From: Paragordius varius
Lineage: Eukaryota; Nematomorpha
DNA: 64,000 nt
Assembly: GCA_964247055.1 (NCBI GenBank)
Contig: OZ176052.1
Location: forward strand, 2,356,001 to 2,420,000
Direction: 5' to 3'
Under the pieces are notes generated by a model that did no database searches, was not told the origin of the DNA, and was given only the letters and a program-made list of their open reading frames with translations. This document shows, piece after piece, positions 36,901-45,646 of the stretch. Position numbers and translations under genes: made by a program. Positions within the stretch are counted from its first letter, which is position 1, and each line of letters opens with the position of its first letter.

Positions 36901-39281
36901 AAAGTTTTTAAAATTGACAAAAAATGTTTTAGGTTAAAGTTATTGGTTTTTAAATATGTTAATAAATTAATTTATCCGGCTTTAAATGACTGAGATGCTT
37001 CACCATTTACACTTCAAATTCACCCTTGAACAATTTAAATTTACCCTAAAATAAATTATGTGTTTTCAACGATTAAAAATTACTTATATTTTTTTATATA
37101 AAAAAATGAAATTTTGTTTAAAATTAAAATAAGGAAAAATTAATAAACCATGCCATAAAGATTTATTTCATATTAAAAAATGATTTATATAAGCCCGAAA
37201 ACACATGATTATTCTAGGGTGAATATGATTTGTTTAAGGGTGAATTTGAATTGTAAGAGGGGGAATTCAAATTGTTCGAGGGTGATTTAAATTGTACAGG
37301 GGTGAATCTGAATCGTTCAAGGGTTTTAAAATTTCTATGAAAAAGGTATATTAAAATACTTTATATGTGTTCAAATATCACAAAGTTAAATTTACACGCA
37401 AATCATATAACGTATGTAATTTTAACTCTATATTATATTTTATGTTCTCATTGTTTTCTTAACCAGTGAATGACTCAAATGTTCAATTTTTGGACCAAGA
37501 TGATGACGATGATCCAGATACGGAATTATATTTAACTCAACCGTTCGCTTGTGGCACAGCTTTTGCCGTTAGCGTTTTAGATTCTATTATGAGCACAGTA
37601 AGATATTTTAATTTCACTATTTTTTTCTTTTGGTTCAAAAAAACGAGGTTTACTTGCTTTTAATGATTTTTTTTCTCCATTTAATTATTGTTGATTTTTT
37701 TAATTTATATACCAAATAATGTGCAAAATTAATTTATCCATTGCCCGAAATGTGATTTTATTAAAAGTGTGTCATAAGATGTGTGTATGTGTTATGTTTA
37801 TTTCTACAGTCGAGGTCGACTTTTTGCAATATAAAACTTCTCCATAGGTTGGAATTTTTAGTTTTAGTGTAGATTTCTGCCATGGTTGCGTTTGTTCCTT
37901 TTAAAATATTGTCCATCCACCTTATCCTTCTCCCACCCCTTTTACGTGTAGCACTCTCTTTTCCCAATATCAAAGATTTTTCAAGTTAATTAGATCAGAT
38001 AATGTGGCCAAAGTAGGATAGTTTAGTGCGGTTGGACATTCCAAGCACTGACATATGGTGTTGGTTATTTAAAATTGCGTTGTTAGTTATTTTCCCTGTT
38101 TTAAATGTCTGCAAAGACCTTTTGTTGCAAAATATAGCGCATTCACAAAAATATTTTATTTTCTTGTATTATTTTATATATTTTAAAAGATGCAATGTGA
38201 TAATTATTTTTTGGGGGCCAATTTTTTTTTCCTACGAATTAACAAAAAACAAATTAAACAATAATGTTTTTATATTAACTTTTTTCCCATGATTTAGACA
38301 TACTTTAATGCAAATGCCCTAACCCTAATTCGTACACTTATAACTGGGGGCGCTACACCAGAGTTAGAATTAACTCTGGCAGAAGGCTCAGGGCTCCGAG
38401 GCGGATATTCAACCCAAAAAATCTTGAAAAATCGTGATAGATGCCGTATCGCTCAATTACCACTCTGGGAGGGTCCACTTTCTTCATTTGGGGTTTGATT
38501 TTACAAATATGAATTTTAGCTTTTTTTTTTATCTTTTAGTAAGTTAGAATTGCATTAAATAATTTATTTAATAATATTTTTTTTTATGAAATAAAAGTAT
38601 TTAATTGTAGTTTGGCTGTAAAAGGGTCAAACTATATATCAATCTTAAAATGCAAAATAAAAAATACCCTGAATTCTTCATATGGGGTTTGATTTTACAA
38701 ATATGAATTTTAGCTTTTTTTATCTTTAAGTAGGTTAAGAAAAATATTTTATTTAATATAATAATTTTTTGATAAAATAAAAGCTTTAAACTGTAGTTTG
38801 GCTGTAAAGGGTCTAATTATATACCAATCTTAAAATACCAAATAAAAAAATACCGGGAGGCATTGTTTCGTAGTTTTTTCAGAGTTAAAGACCAATTTTA
38901 TAAGCGTTATGTGATCACATGTATTAACAACTAATAAATTTAATTTTAAAATCAAACTATAATTTAATGCAAGATGTTACCGGGTACTTTTATTACCTTA
39001 ATAAGCATTTATTGCTTTTGCTCGACGGTTTTTTATTATCTAAGAAAAAAATAATAATGAACAAAATTTTTATTTATCAAAATGTATAGGAGGGCTCCTT
39101 GTACAGTGATCTTTTTTGTGCGGCTATGCGAAAATATTCAATGCTCTGTTTAGGCATTTATCGTATCAAAGATGCCAATTCACTCATTAAAAATATTTGT
39201 TCGTCGGCAAAACGTTACGTTATCACAAATCCCGAGGACGATTTTTTGCTTCTTAAAACGGATCAAGTTTTTGACGATTAA
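19377..39281 (+). CDS. slo-1: BK large-conductance calcium-activated potassium channel alpha subunit (Slo1), 23 coding exons
   Basis: Voltage- and Ca-gated K channel of the plasma membrane. Exons: 19377-20780, 21978-22136, 25195-25306, 26481-26632, 27101-27271, 27366-27457, 27533-27643, 28041-28146, 28495-28647, 29144-29299, 29673-29785, 30033-30194, 30356-30432, 30583-30627, 32584-32661, 33180-33312, 33496-33592, 34814-35038, 35531-35720, 36741-36833, 37467-37597, 38298-38492, 39090-39281; sum 4347 nt, 1448 aa, all phases consistent. S0 is near residues 88-110 ([12 protein letters not shown]); a long Gly/Ser/Thr/Lys-rich linker follows, then [19 protein letters not shown]1 onward, S4 (RFLRAVRLM), filter TVGYGD, RCK1 (HVVVCGHI), RCK2 ([19 protein letters not shown]) and the calcium bowl DQDDDDDPD. 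Oddities: the S0-S1 linker of ~355 aa; the protein stops at KTDQVFDD, before the last conserved strand. The exon 15 donor (A|gtcgga) is weak and least certain. Confidence 0.93.
22138..22237. repeat. AT microsatellite in Slo1 intron 2
   Basis: Pure (AT)n run of about 48 bases at 22190-22237, preceded by ordinary intronic AT-rich DNA. Confidence 0.9.
22240..23600 (+). repeat. Degenerate tandem array (unit about 150-180 bp), orientation 1
   Basis: Successive diverged units share a core such as GGTTTTCTGAAATTTGGCTC (about 22709), GGTTTTCTGAAATTTAGCC (about 23020) and CCGGTTTTCCGGAAACAG (about 23540); a 90-bp segment with GGACTTTGTTTTTTGAAAAA occurs twice (22440, 23222). Begins with small GC hairpins (GCTGCTACGCAGC, AAGTCCTTCGGACTT) and a T10-G17 tract at 22286-22312. 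The reverse complement of the unit matches the array at 57690-58900. Within Slo1 intron 2. Confidence 0.65.
23578..23658. repeat. AT/GT and GA microsatellites
   Basis: ATATATGTGTATATGTATAT-type simple repeat followed directly by (GA)n at 23640-23656. Slo1 intron 2. Confidence 0.8.
25463..25686. mobile_element. Family G foldback element (224 bp near-palindrome)
   Basis: Starts TACAGTCATGAATCCTTTAT and ends with the inverse ATAAAGGATACATGACTGTA. Inner arms also pair (GGTAAAGAATGGAAAAAACA with GAGCTCTTTTTTTCATTCTT). TA plus CAGT ends suggest a Tc1/mariner-type MITE. Slo1 intron 3. Only copy seen here. Confidence 0.75.
26712..26975. mobile_element. Family B foldback MITE, degenerate
   Basis: Left half AAATTATAAAAACCGAAGGT and ACATAAAGACGAATATTTTT; right half TCTTTTGGAAAAAAAAATTG and TGATTTTGTCTGTAAAATAT. 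Slo1 intron 4, after the exon carrying S4. Confidence 0.6.
27678..28014. mobile_element. Family A element, diverged, with internal AT microsatellite
   Basis: Left array of diverged units (AAATTCACCCTTGAACACTT), right end GGGATTTGAAGTGTACAAGG and GTAAATTTGAAG. A pure (AT)n of about 45 bases at 27924-27968 has grown just before the right array. Fills most of Slo1 intron 7. Confidence 0.65.
28803..28945 (-). mobile_element. Family C MITE, truncated (one end only)
   Basis: TAACACTTCGATTCAAATTG, GGTATCTAAATACCCCAGAC, then GGAAACGGTCCCAATTTAAA, the inverse of the right end of the copies at 11698 and 56306; the rest is missing. Slo1 intron 9. Confidence 0.75.
29338..29590. mobile_element. Family B foldback MITE
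   Basis: Left AAAAGTTGAAATTATACTAC and right TTTACGTTTGGTCTGTATAA, TTTCAATTTTTAACGTA, with the usual inner halves. Occupies nearly all of Slo1 intron 10. Confidence 0.7.
30904..31083. mobile_element. Family E foldback MITE (180 bp)
   Basis: TACAGTATGCATTTTAATGG at the left; right end CCATAAAAATGCATATTGTA. Inner arms carry CACTATAGTTGTGCAATTTG and its inverse CAAATTGCCCAACTATAGTG. A second copy is at 40226-40409. Slo1 intron 14. Confidence 0.8.
31670..31786 (+). CDS. Candidate cysteine-rich alternative exon of Slo1 (STREX-like)
   Basis: Within intron 14, a GC-richer open block encodes [12 protein letters not shown] then [20 protein letters not shown] and LRHGFF. Acceptor ...CCAGAG|CC fits the phase-1 exit of exon 14 (and of exon 13). 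A donor at TTTG|gttgaa (or an earlier T|gtaaag at about 31756) leaves phase 1, as exon 15 requires. Vertebrate BK channels splice a Cys-rich cassette, STREX, at this place, right after the KKCxCK segment. STREX as I recall it has CFDCGRSERDCSC, i.e. C-x2-C-x6-C-x-C; here [13 protein letters not shown] has the same spacing, with a basic stretch before it. The exon ends are inferred. It could instead be a decayed transposon fragment; the opposite strand is also open (31593-31826). Confidence 0.5.
32695..32862. mobile_element. Family A fragment
   Basis: Diverged units (CTTGAAATTGACCCTTATTT, CACTCTTAAACATATATCGA) and a right part AAGGAGTTGAAGTGTTATAT. Sits about 35 bp after the Slo1 exon 15 donor. 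Confidence 0.5.
33434..33495. repeat. AT-rich simple repeat forming a Slo1 splice acceptor
   Basis: An (AT)n run ends ATATATAG|T, the acceptor of Slo1 exon 17; no pyrimidine tract is present. Confidence 0.6.
34099..34352. mobile_element. Family A foldback element
   Basis: TACCATTTACGAATTAAATT, CACCCTCAAACAATTCAAAT at the left; GGGTGAATTTGAATGGTTCA, GGGGTGAATTCGACGTGTAA at the right; shared AT-rich centre (CTCATCATTAATATTAAATA). Slo1 intron 17. Confidence 0.75.
34582..34786. mobile_element. Family F foldback MITE (205 bp)
   Basis: TACAGTATGAGTAAAAATAT, GCTGGAAAGTTATTAATTAT, CCAAATAGCATATGCAGCAA and the inverse at the right (TTGTATATGCTATTTAGCAA, ACTCATACTGTA). Copies at 48369-48565 and 50675-50839. 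Ends about 25 bp before the Slo1 exon 18 acceptor. Confidence 0.8.
35268..35332. repeat. 65-bp near-perfect hairpin in Slo1 intron 18
   Basis: AAAATTTTTCCAAGCAAGCG pairs with CGTTTGCTTGGAAAAATTTT; only a few mismatches around a short centre (TTTTTCAAGCATG). Confidence 0.7.
35775..36453. mobile_element. Non-autonomous hAT element with perfect 8-bp target duplication
   Basis: Ends TAGAGTTGTGCTGACC and GCACAACCCTA are inverted; both sides carry TTTATCAT (35767-35774 and 36454-36461). Just inside the left end is a palindromic cluster around GTCATGACCCGGTCAATTGA. No transposase reading frame. Slo1 intron 19, about 55 bp after the exon 19 donor; fairly young given the intact duplication. Confidence 0.9.
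36999..37352. mobile_element. Family A foldback element with four or five right-end units
   Basis: CACCATTTACACTTCAAATT, CACCCTTGAACAATTTAAAT at the left; on the right about five units such as GGGTGAATTTGAATTGTAAG, one inverted (GGGGGAATTCAAATTGTTCG). Slo1 intron 20. Confidence 0.75.
37761..38050 (-). mobile_element. LINE 3' fragment (end of ORF2)
   Basis: Minus-strand translation contains [15 protein letters not shown], the C-terminal signature shared with the LINE copies at 46632, 60100 and 61603 (RKRGRRRTRWM). 5'-truncated, dead on arrival. Slo1 intron 21. Confidence 0.75.
38481..38867 (+). repeat. Tandem duplication (about 194-bp unit) containing the Slo1 exon 22 splice donor
   Basis: Unit 1 starts in the last codons of exon 22 (TCTTCATTTGGGGTTTGATT) and unit 2 repeats it at 38675 (TCTTCATATGGGGTTTGATT). 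Both contain TTTACAAATATGAATTTTAG and GTAGTTTGGCTGTAAA. The duplication therefore copied the exon end and its 5' splice site into the intron. Confidence 0.85.
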
Positions 39282-39576
39282 AATTTTATTTTAACCATTT
39301 TTTTGCAAAAAAGCTGATAAATTTAATTATGCCTTTAATATAAACCAGGGGTGTCCCAAATTCACGCTGCCTTCAAAAAAAATTACAGCCCCCCAAAAAT
39401 AGATAAAAAGAATACAAATAAATACAATCGATTAAATTTCAAAAATTATCTCAATAAAATTATGAAAGTTACATCATTTACTCGAAATATTATTTTTTGA
39501 TAATATTTAGATATTATACATTTCATTTACCATTAATGTTCGATAAAGATTTATGGCCATTTAATAATTATAGAGG

Positions 39577-39863
39577 AAAAATTGAAATTATACGGACAAA
39601 ACGTAAAAATATAAAAATAAATATTTTTATTGAAAAAACAATCATCATACTTTTTAAATTTTGAATTTTTTAAATAAAACTCATTGTCTGAAATTGCTCA
39701 GTATGGAATAAAGATATAAATTGCAATATATTATGTATTTTACGTGTATTTAATTGATTGATAGGGAATAAATTAAGGTTTAAATAAGCTTGGTTGTCTT
39801 TTACAAAACAATTTATTATCTTATATTTCATTTTGTCCGTATAATTTCAATTTTTACTGCATA
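39577..39863. mobile_element. Family B foldback MITE
   Basis: AAAAATTGAAATTATACGGA, CAAAACGTAAAAATATAAAA at the left; the right ends TTTTGTCCGTATAATTTCAA, TTTTTACTGCA. About 300 bp downstream of the Slo1 stop. Confidence 0.8.
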
Positions 39864-40225
39864 TGCCATATATTACTTTCATATATGAATTTGGCAAAGT
39901 AATGAGTTCATTAAGGTTAAAATCATTATCTATTCACAATTTTTGCATAGACGAAAACCGTTAAAATAACTAAATTCAAATTTCTTATTGTTGTATAAAT
40001 CTTCTTGATTTTTAAAAATGTAAACTCAGACTTCTTCAATTTTGTCAACTAAATTAAAATTGTAAAATAATTAGTAGTTATATAGTGGTATACAATCCGA
40101 TGATTGAAATATAATCAAATATTGAATGTTCAGTTATTTTTGTTGTTCATGAAGTTCAAATTTATGCTGACCGCCATTTGTCTTACACACCTGTCTGATT
40201 TAAACATAAGTTTTATTACGTCATA

Positions 40226-40409
40226 TACAGTATGCATTTTAATGGTTGCTCTGCACTATAGTTGGGCAATATGCAACACAGTAAGGTATGGAAAAAACAA
40301 CAAAATGTTAAATAAACAATTTTTCCTTTCTTTTTTCCATACACTCACTCTTGTGTAGCCAATTGCCCAACTGCTGGGAAATAAGCAAAACCATTTAAAT
40401 GCATACTGT
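40226..40409. mobile_element. Family E foldback MITE (184 bp)
   Basis: TACAGTATGCATTTTAATGG ... CCATTTAAATGCATACTGT, with inner arms CACTATAGTTGGGCAATATG and CCAATTGCCCAACTGCTGGG. Same family as 30904-31083. Confidence 0.8.
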
Positions 40410-40503
40410 TTTATTGAAGGTATCGATTGCCATTATATTTCTAGTATGATTTTTTTAATTGGGTTTTAATGTGTTTTAGTGTTTTCTATAACACATTTAA
40501 ACA

Positions 40504-40650
40504 TTAAAAATATTTTCTATTAAAAGTATTTTTTGTATTAGGTGTTTGTTCTACAACAATATGATCCGGATATGCATGAGAGACCTCATGTTTAATACAA
40601 TAAAAATCTTTTAAAGAATATTTTATCCATAGAGGCAGAATAGCTACTAA
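40504..40650 (-). CDS. Doubtful small exon or ORF, unknown
   Basis: Minus strand. After a possible acceptor ...TTTACTTTAG (about 40650) an open stretch reads AILPLWIKYSLKDFYCIKH, EVSHAYPDHIVVEQTPNTKN and stops at 40504. It looks like one membrane helix and a polar tail, with ordinary codon use. No ATG in frame and no upstream exon was found. No family recognised. Confidence 0.2.
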   Translation of the reverse strand, partial: LVAILPLWIKYSLKDFYCIKHEVSHAYPDHIVVEQTPNTKNTFNRKYF

Positions 40651-40689
40651 AGTAAATGCAATATACCAGTGATTTATCGTAGAGTGCAA

Positions 40690-41288
40690 TATTGTATTTA
40701 ATATATATGAATATATTTAATAAATTTTATTAACTTACATTATTTGAAAAATCTTTTTTAATATAAATATGAAAAATAATAATTTTATATAACAGTTTAT
40801 TGATTTTAAATAGGGTTTAAGGATAAGTATTATTTCAAAAAATGCCATTTGTTAATTTAAATCTTACTAAATTCACAAATAATAATAGGTTGTGGATACA
40901 ATAGGTAAATGATAAAAATTTATTCATTCATGCTATGTACATAACAACATTTATGAGTTTTCTTGTGCCATAAAAATGTGTCAATGAAAATTTTGTATCT
41001 AATAATTTCATTTATAGATATTAAAATAATCAATATATATATATATATATATGGATGTTGCTTTTAAAAATCAATCAATAAAAAACACAATAATATATTT
41101 GATTGCTAAGATTCTATATATCATTATGAATGCGTCAATGTTTAAAAAGTGCTAATTAAAAATTACGAAATACTTAGGCATAAATAATTATGTACATTGA
41201 TTGATATTATGGGGGAAAAGTGTGAATATAAATAAGTGACTAGTTAATTTAAGAAAAAGATCTATGGTCAAATCTAAAACAAATTTTA
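40690..41288. other. AT-rich spacer downstream of the DDAH-like gene
   Basis: No gene seen. A short (AT)n run lies near 41036-41052. Includes the 3' flank of the minus-strand gene ending at 41289. Confidence 0.4.
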
Positions 41289-42653
41289 TTACACTTTCAT
41301 TTTCCAAACCGGATAAATAAGGCGACTTAAAGTTGCGCCAATTTTGGACAGCTCCTCGAATGAAATTTTGTGACAGGGGTAAACTTTGTTGAGTTCAATT
41401 ATAGCATCATTCTATAGAATCCAAAAATTTATGTTTTATATATCGGATAAAAAAGTTTTTTTAAACCTTATATTTGAATTATAATCTCCAAAAATGTTGA
41501 GAACGTAAGTTTTAGTAAAATGGTTTGCCTTCCAAGTTCATCGCTTGAAATTTGATTTTTTTAAAATAAACTAACAGACATCTTGTGAGTATGATTTAAT
41601 AAGATTGGTATATTTAAAAAATAAGTTATCCAATTTAAATTCTATTTTATTGCGGTTATGATTCTTTGTAATTGAGTGCTTATGATTTCCATTCCATTTT
41701 TTAAGTTTAGATAAAGGGGATTAAAGCCCACAAAAATAGAACATAGCGTTTAAATATTAGCATAAAAATAATTATAATAATGATAAAAAAACAAAAAATT
41801 GAATTAAAATTTGAAAAATAACAATAATTTTTTTTAAAAATCAGCTTTTCAAGCTTCAATAACGGTTGGCTAAACGGTTTGATTTCGGTCATATAATTTA
41901 GGATAAAGAAAGAAAATCTTAATTAACTAAATTTAAAATATACTCTAAAAATTTTATCATCATAATAAAATATGTGGCCTTTAAATGAGATTATATTCCG
42001 TGTATCAAATGGAACACCCAATTTGCGATACTTGAATGAGCTCTGAGTTTCAATTTGCTAAAATTAAATTTAAATCAAACTTTTAACAAATAGGTATGAT
42101 TTTTTAAGTTCGTGTTATAAATTAATAATTGTAGTTCAGGTAAAAAATTTAAACATTCCTTTAAATTATCAAGATTCGGAGACATTTTTACCAAAGAACA
42201 AGAAAAATCAAATAGTTGGGCAATGTTTTGGGCTTCTGATAGGCAATAATTGCCTTTATAACCAATAAACAATTCGCTACCTAGATATAAAATAATAAAT
42301 TTACCGGAAAATAAAATGTTATCTGATACAAATAAATCAAAACTGTGAAGATGTAGATTTAAATCTTTACTTAAGATCGATTGAAAATACTGCATTTTAT
42401 ATAATGTATTAACTTTATCAGCCAAAGAGGATAAAATACATATGTTGTCAATAGTGAACCCATAATCTCCAGTGAGGGATAAACATATATTATCATTTTC
42501 TGGTGCCAATTCGATTATATCCAAATCAAATTTTCTTAATATAGCAATGTATTCGTTAAACTCTGAGTGTAATTGATTGTTAATATCGATAGATGATTCC
42601 AAAATAATGTTTTTAGGGAACCTTCTAACCACGGCGTTACAAAACCGATACAT
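41289..42653 (-). CDS. DDAH-like protein lacking the catalytic residues (pseudoenzyme or decaying gene)
   Basis: Three exons on the minus strand: 42653-42081, 42057-41944, 41411-41289; all phase 0, 269 aa against about 285 for DDAH. Family enzymes hydrolyse methylated arginines, inhibitors of nitric oxide synthase. Matches along the whole length: AVVRRFPKNI (family AVVRALPESL), FSGKFI and ELFIGY (family FTGREFFVGL), LLKQIETQSSFKYRKLGVP (family LKIMQQMSDHRYDKLTVP), KGHIFYY (family KGHVLLH), KISFEELSKI (family PVSMSELEKV). But the active site is gone: LDGGD is FVSDN, the KRTN arginine region is KGNY, catalytic His in HLKS is NLKE, and TCCS with the catalytic Cys is TLSR. The intron between exons 1 and 2 is only 23 bp (42058-42080). 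The uninterrupted reading frame suggests a retained pseudoenzyme. Confidence 0.75.
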
Positions 42654-43122
42654 CGACCCATCGTTTACTCACAATCATAAAACCAGCCTTAATATAAAAT
42701 ATTTTAATATTCACATGCAAAGATTTTATCAAAATGAGTCGTTATGCAAAAATAATAACAATTTTCAAGTAAAATTTTTCAGCAATTTAAGTGATACCTA
42801 AAATAATATAAAAATCATATAAATGAGATTAAGAACAAACATTATGCAAAAACAACTTTCATGTAGGTATTCCCTTCAACATGTGCAAACTGATTTTTTC
42901 GCTTAAAAAACGTTTCTCTATCACGCAGATATTGTTAATTTTTGCCTTTAATCAAATTATTTTAACTTCTCTCGCTGTTCAAAACCTTATCTCTAATTCC
43001 TATAATTTATGATTGCATTTTTATTTAATCATAAACCAAGATCTTTCCATCCCTAAGGTAGGGTTTTATTATTAATATAGCCTTGTATTTTTAATAATTA
43101 CTTTCATTTTCATCAGATATCA
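42654..43122. other. Spacer between the DDAH-like gene and the hAT remnant
   Basis: AT-rich; probably holds the DDAH-like promoter (minus strand) and the left end of the hAT element. No clear hAT left terminus was found here. Confidence 0.35.
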
Positions 43123-45425
43123 ATGCCTAAACTCAGCGGTTACGCAAATAGAAAACGAATCCAGGAAGAGAATAAACAAATAAAATGCGAATTACTATGA
43201 AATCTTATTTAAGGATAATATTTGATAATATTATAAAAAGTGTATGCGACACAAACATAACGGTGCCCCTTAATAAAAAAAAATTAAATAGACCTGAAAC
43301 ACCTATTATTGATCAATAAATAGAAATGAGAAAACTAAAAATATACTATTTGTAATTCCAGCGCTATACCTAGAGAATGTCACCTATTTAAAATTAACTA
43401 ATAATAATGTTCCCGTAATATCAATCAACTTCGCACAGAAATGATTATTCGTGGATCTCAATGAAATGAAAATAAATGCAATCTCTTTGAAACAAAAAAT
43501 CATCGTTCAATGCTCCAATCTTGGTTTTTTCGACGTGTCGGTAAAAAATAATCATGTGAAGTTGAGAGGTCTTGATATTCACCAAAGAACAGATATGCGT
43601 ATTGTTTTTGTTGCCTGCTTTTTGATCGATCTAATTCTTCATCATTTATTATAACTTCGCATGGTTTCAATAAATGGAGCAAAAAAGATAAAAAAAAATC
43701 CATCATAAAATAGCCTCAATCACCGGAAAGCATTTACTGCTTGAAGAGGCAGAAAGAAGATTGATAAATAAAACAGGAATTGATTCTGCTCTAGAAGCTC
43801 ACATACAATCGGAAAAGAATCGATGGCGAAATATTTTACATTGAATATTGGCCCGCATAAAATTTCTAATCACCCAATATCTCCATTTTCGAGGACATGT
43901 TGAACATTTAATGTATCTAGATGACTCAGCACCAAATCCTGGAACCTCTTATCTTTACTAAAACTTGCAGCTCAGTTTCACCCAATAATGGGAGAACACA
44001 TGAATGACATTGACTCTCCTAACACATTCTATGTTTCACCCAAAATCAAAAACAAGTTTATACATCTTTTATTTTCAAGAGTTAAAGCTAAATTGATCGA
44101 TGACATAAAAAGTAAATATTATAGACTTATATATGATTCAACGCCAGATATAGCCCACCGAGAACAAATTTCTCAATTTATCAGTTATGTGTTCATTGAT
44201 TATTTGAAAGAGAAAGTTGTGATAAAAGAACTTTTTTAATTTTTTTCAGTTAAACAAAGATGCAATGTCAATTGAAAAGGTAATTTTAGAAAATCTAAAT
44301 ATGGATAATAAGTTATCAAATTGTAGATCTAATGCTATGATAATGCAGATGTGATGTCGTCACATTTCAAGCATTTAACAAAGGATACCTGAAAAAAAGA
44401 GCAATATTTGTCAACTGTGACAATGATTCCTTGAATTTAGTAGGAGTCACGGTAACAATTTCGGAATAATTGAAAATATCTTTCTTTTTTTCACCTTCAG
44501 TATTAGATGAGACCTATTAATAAATAAACAAAAAAAACTGTTAAGCATGAGTCGAAACCCGATGGAGTGCTGGAATTCAAGCAGTTAATGCCATTGTTGA
44601 GGGAATAGATTATTTAATGTTTAGAAGATTTTAGTAAAAATACTTCAAATACTAGTGAAACAAGAAGTGAGGCATAAGTTTAGCTTCAGAGTGTTTTAAA
44701 TTTTAATTTTTTAACATTTTTTTTGTCTGGCATTAAATATACCATTTGCACTTCAAGAGTGTCCTTGAACACTTCAAGTTGGTCCTTGAACAGTTCAAGT
44801 TGGTCCTTGAACATTTCAAGTTGGTCCTTAAACAATTCAAGTTGGTCCTTAAAAATTATAAATTTTGATTTAACCATAATTTTTGTTATTTTTCTATTAA
44901 ACCACTTTTTTGTTTCAAACTATTTTAAATGAACAAAATTATTGACTTTTAAATGTTTTTAATGAAAAATTATAATTAATAACCCAGAAAACTTATATAT
45001 TTTTTCCTTTCGTGTTAAATGAATATTCAAAATTATTTTAAGAAATTAATATATACGGTTTTTCAAAGATTAAAAGTTGATATCGATTTAAAATTTATGT
45101 TAAATAATAGAAAATAGTTTAAAAACAATAATATAGATGATCTATTAACGATTTGATTGATAAAAGTTAAAAACAAAACAAAAAAGTCAAAGGAGAAACT
45201 TGAAGTGTTCAAGGACCAACTTGAAGTGTTTAAGGACACTAAGTGCAATTGGTATACATAGAAGAATCGATAGGGTTTAACATAGATTGCAAGATCCTAA
45301 AAATAATTTTAATGAAGCATTTAAAGACATTTAATCCTTAACTATTGAATTATCAAATATTCGGAAAGGATTGGGGGCATCAGAGTTTTATGCCCCGGGC
45401 GCCGCAAATGCTCGGTACGCCACTG
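43123..45425 (+). mobile_element. Decayed autonomous hAT transposon (ZMYM/TTF-type transposase)
   Basis: Plus-strand fragments in several frames: start MPKLSGYANRKRIQEENKQI (43123), ALEAHIQSEKNRWRNIL (about 43790), then a 43988-44239 block with GEHMNDIDSPNTFYVSPKIK, YDSTPDIAHREQ and ISYVFIDYLK, then about 44395-44465 IFVNCDNDSLNLVGVTVTI, then ETRWSAGIQAV near 44553. These follow the order of hAT transposases with the STPDISH and NHSLNLVGV motifs. The right end at 45425 (CTCGGTACGCCACTG) is a hAT-type terminus. Multiple stops and frameshifts make it inactive; a family A relative (44737-45257) is inserted in it. Confidence 0.8.
44737..45257. mobile_element. Diverged family A element with a different 21-bp unit, nested in the hAT remnant
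   Basis: Left end ATACCATTTGCACTTCAAG, then five units of TTGGTCCTTGAACANTTCAA; right end has two inverse units (AACTTGAAGTGTTCAAGGAC) and GTGCAATTGGTATAC. Same architecture and terminal ATACCATTT as family A, but the repeated unit differs, so it is a separate subfamily. Confidence 0.8.
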
Positions 45426-45646
45426 ACGGTATAAAACAATTTAAGATACGTAAAAACACTCTTTCTATATAATAAATGATGATAAACTTTTCTATCACTT
45501 AAGAATTTTGATTTTGTTCGCCTTTAAATTTATGATAAATCTAAATTGAATTTAAATTATGTTTGGCGCTGAACACAAGTTTTAAGTTTCTGAAAAATGC
45601 TTTCTAAAATTAAAATATGGAAAATTCTAATAGTTTTAAATGGTAA

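Noticed and set aside
44686-44877. Heptad-like repeat protein (FKDQLEL units)
   Set aside because: It is the translation of the 21-bp tandem units in a foldback element; the same frame effect appears in other family A copies.
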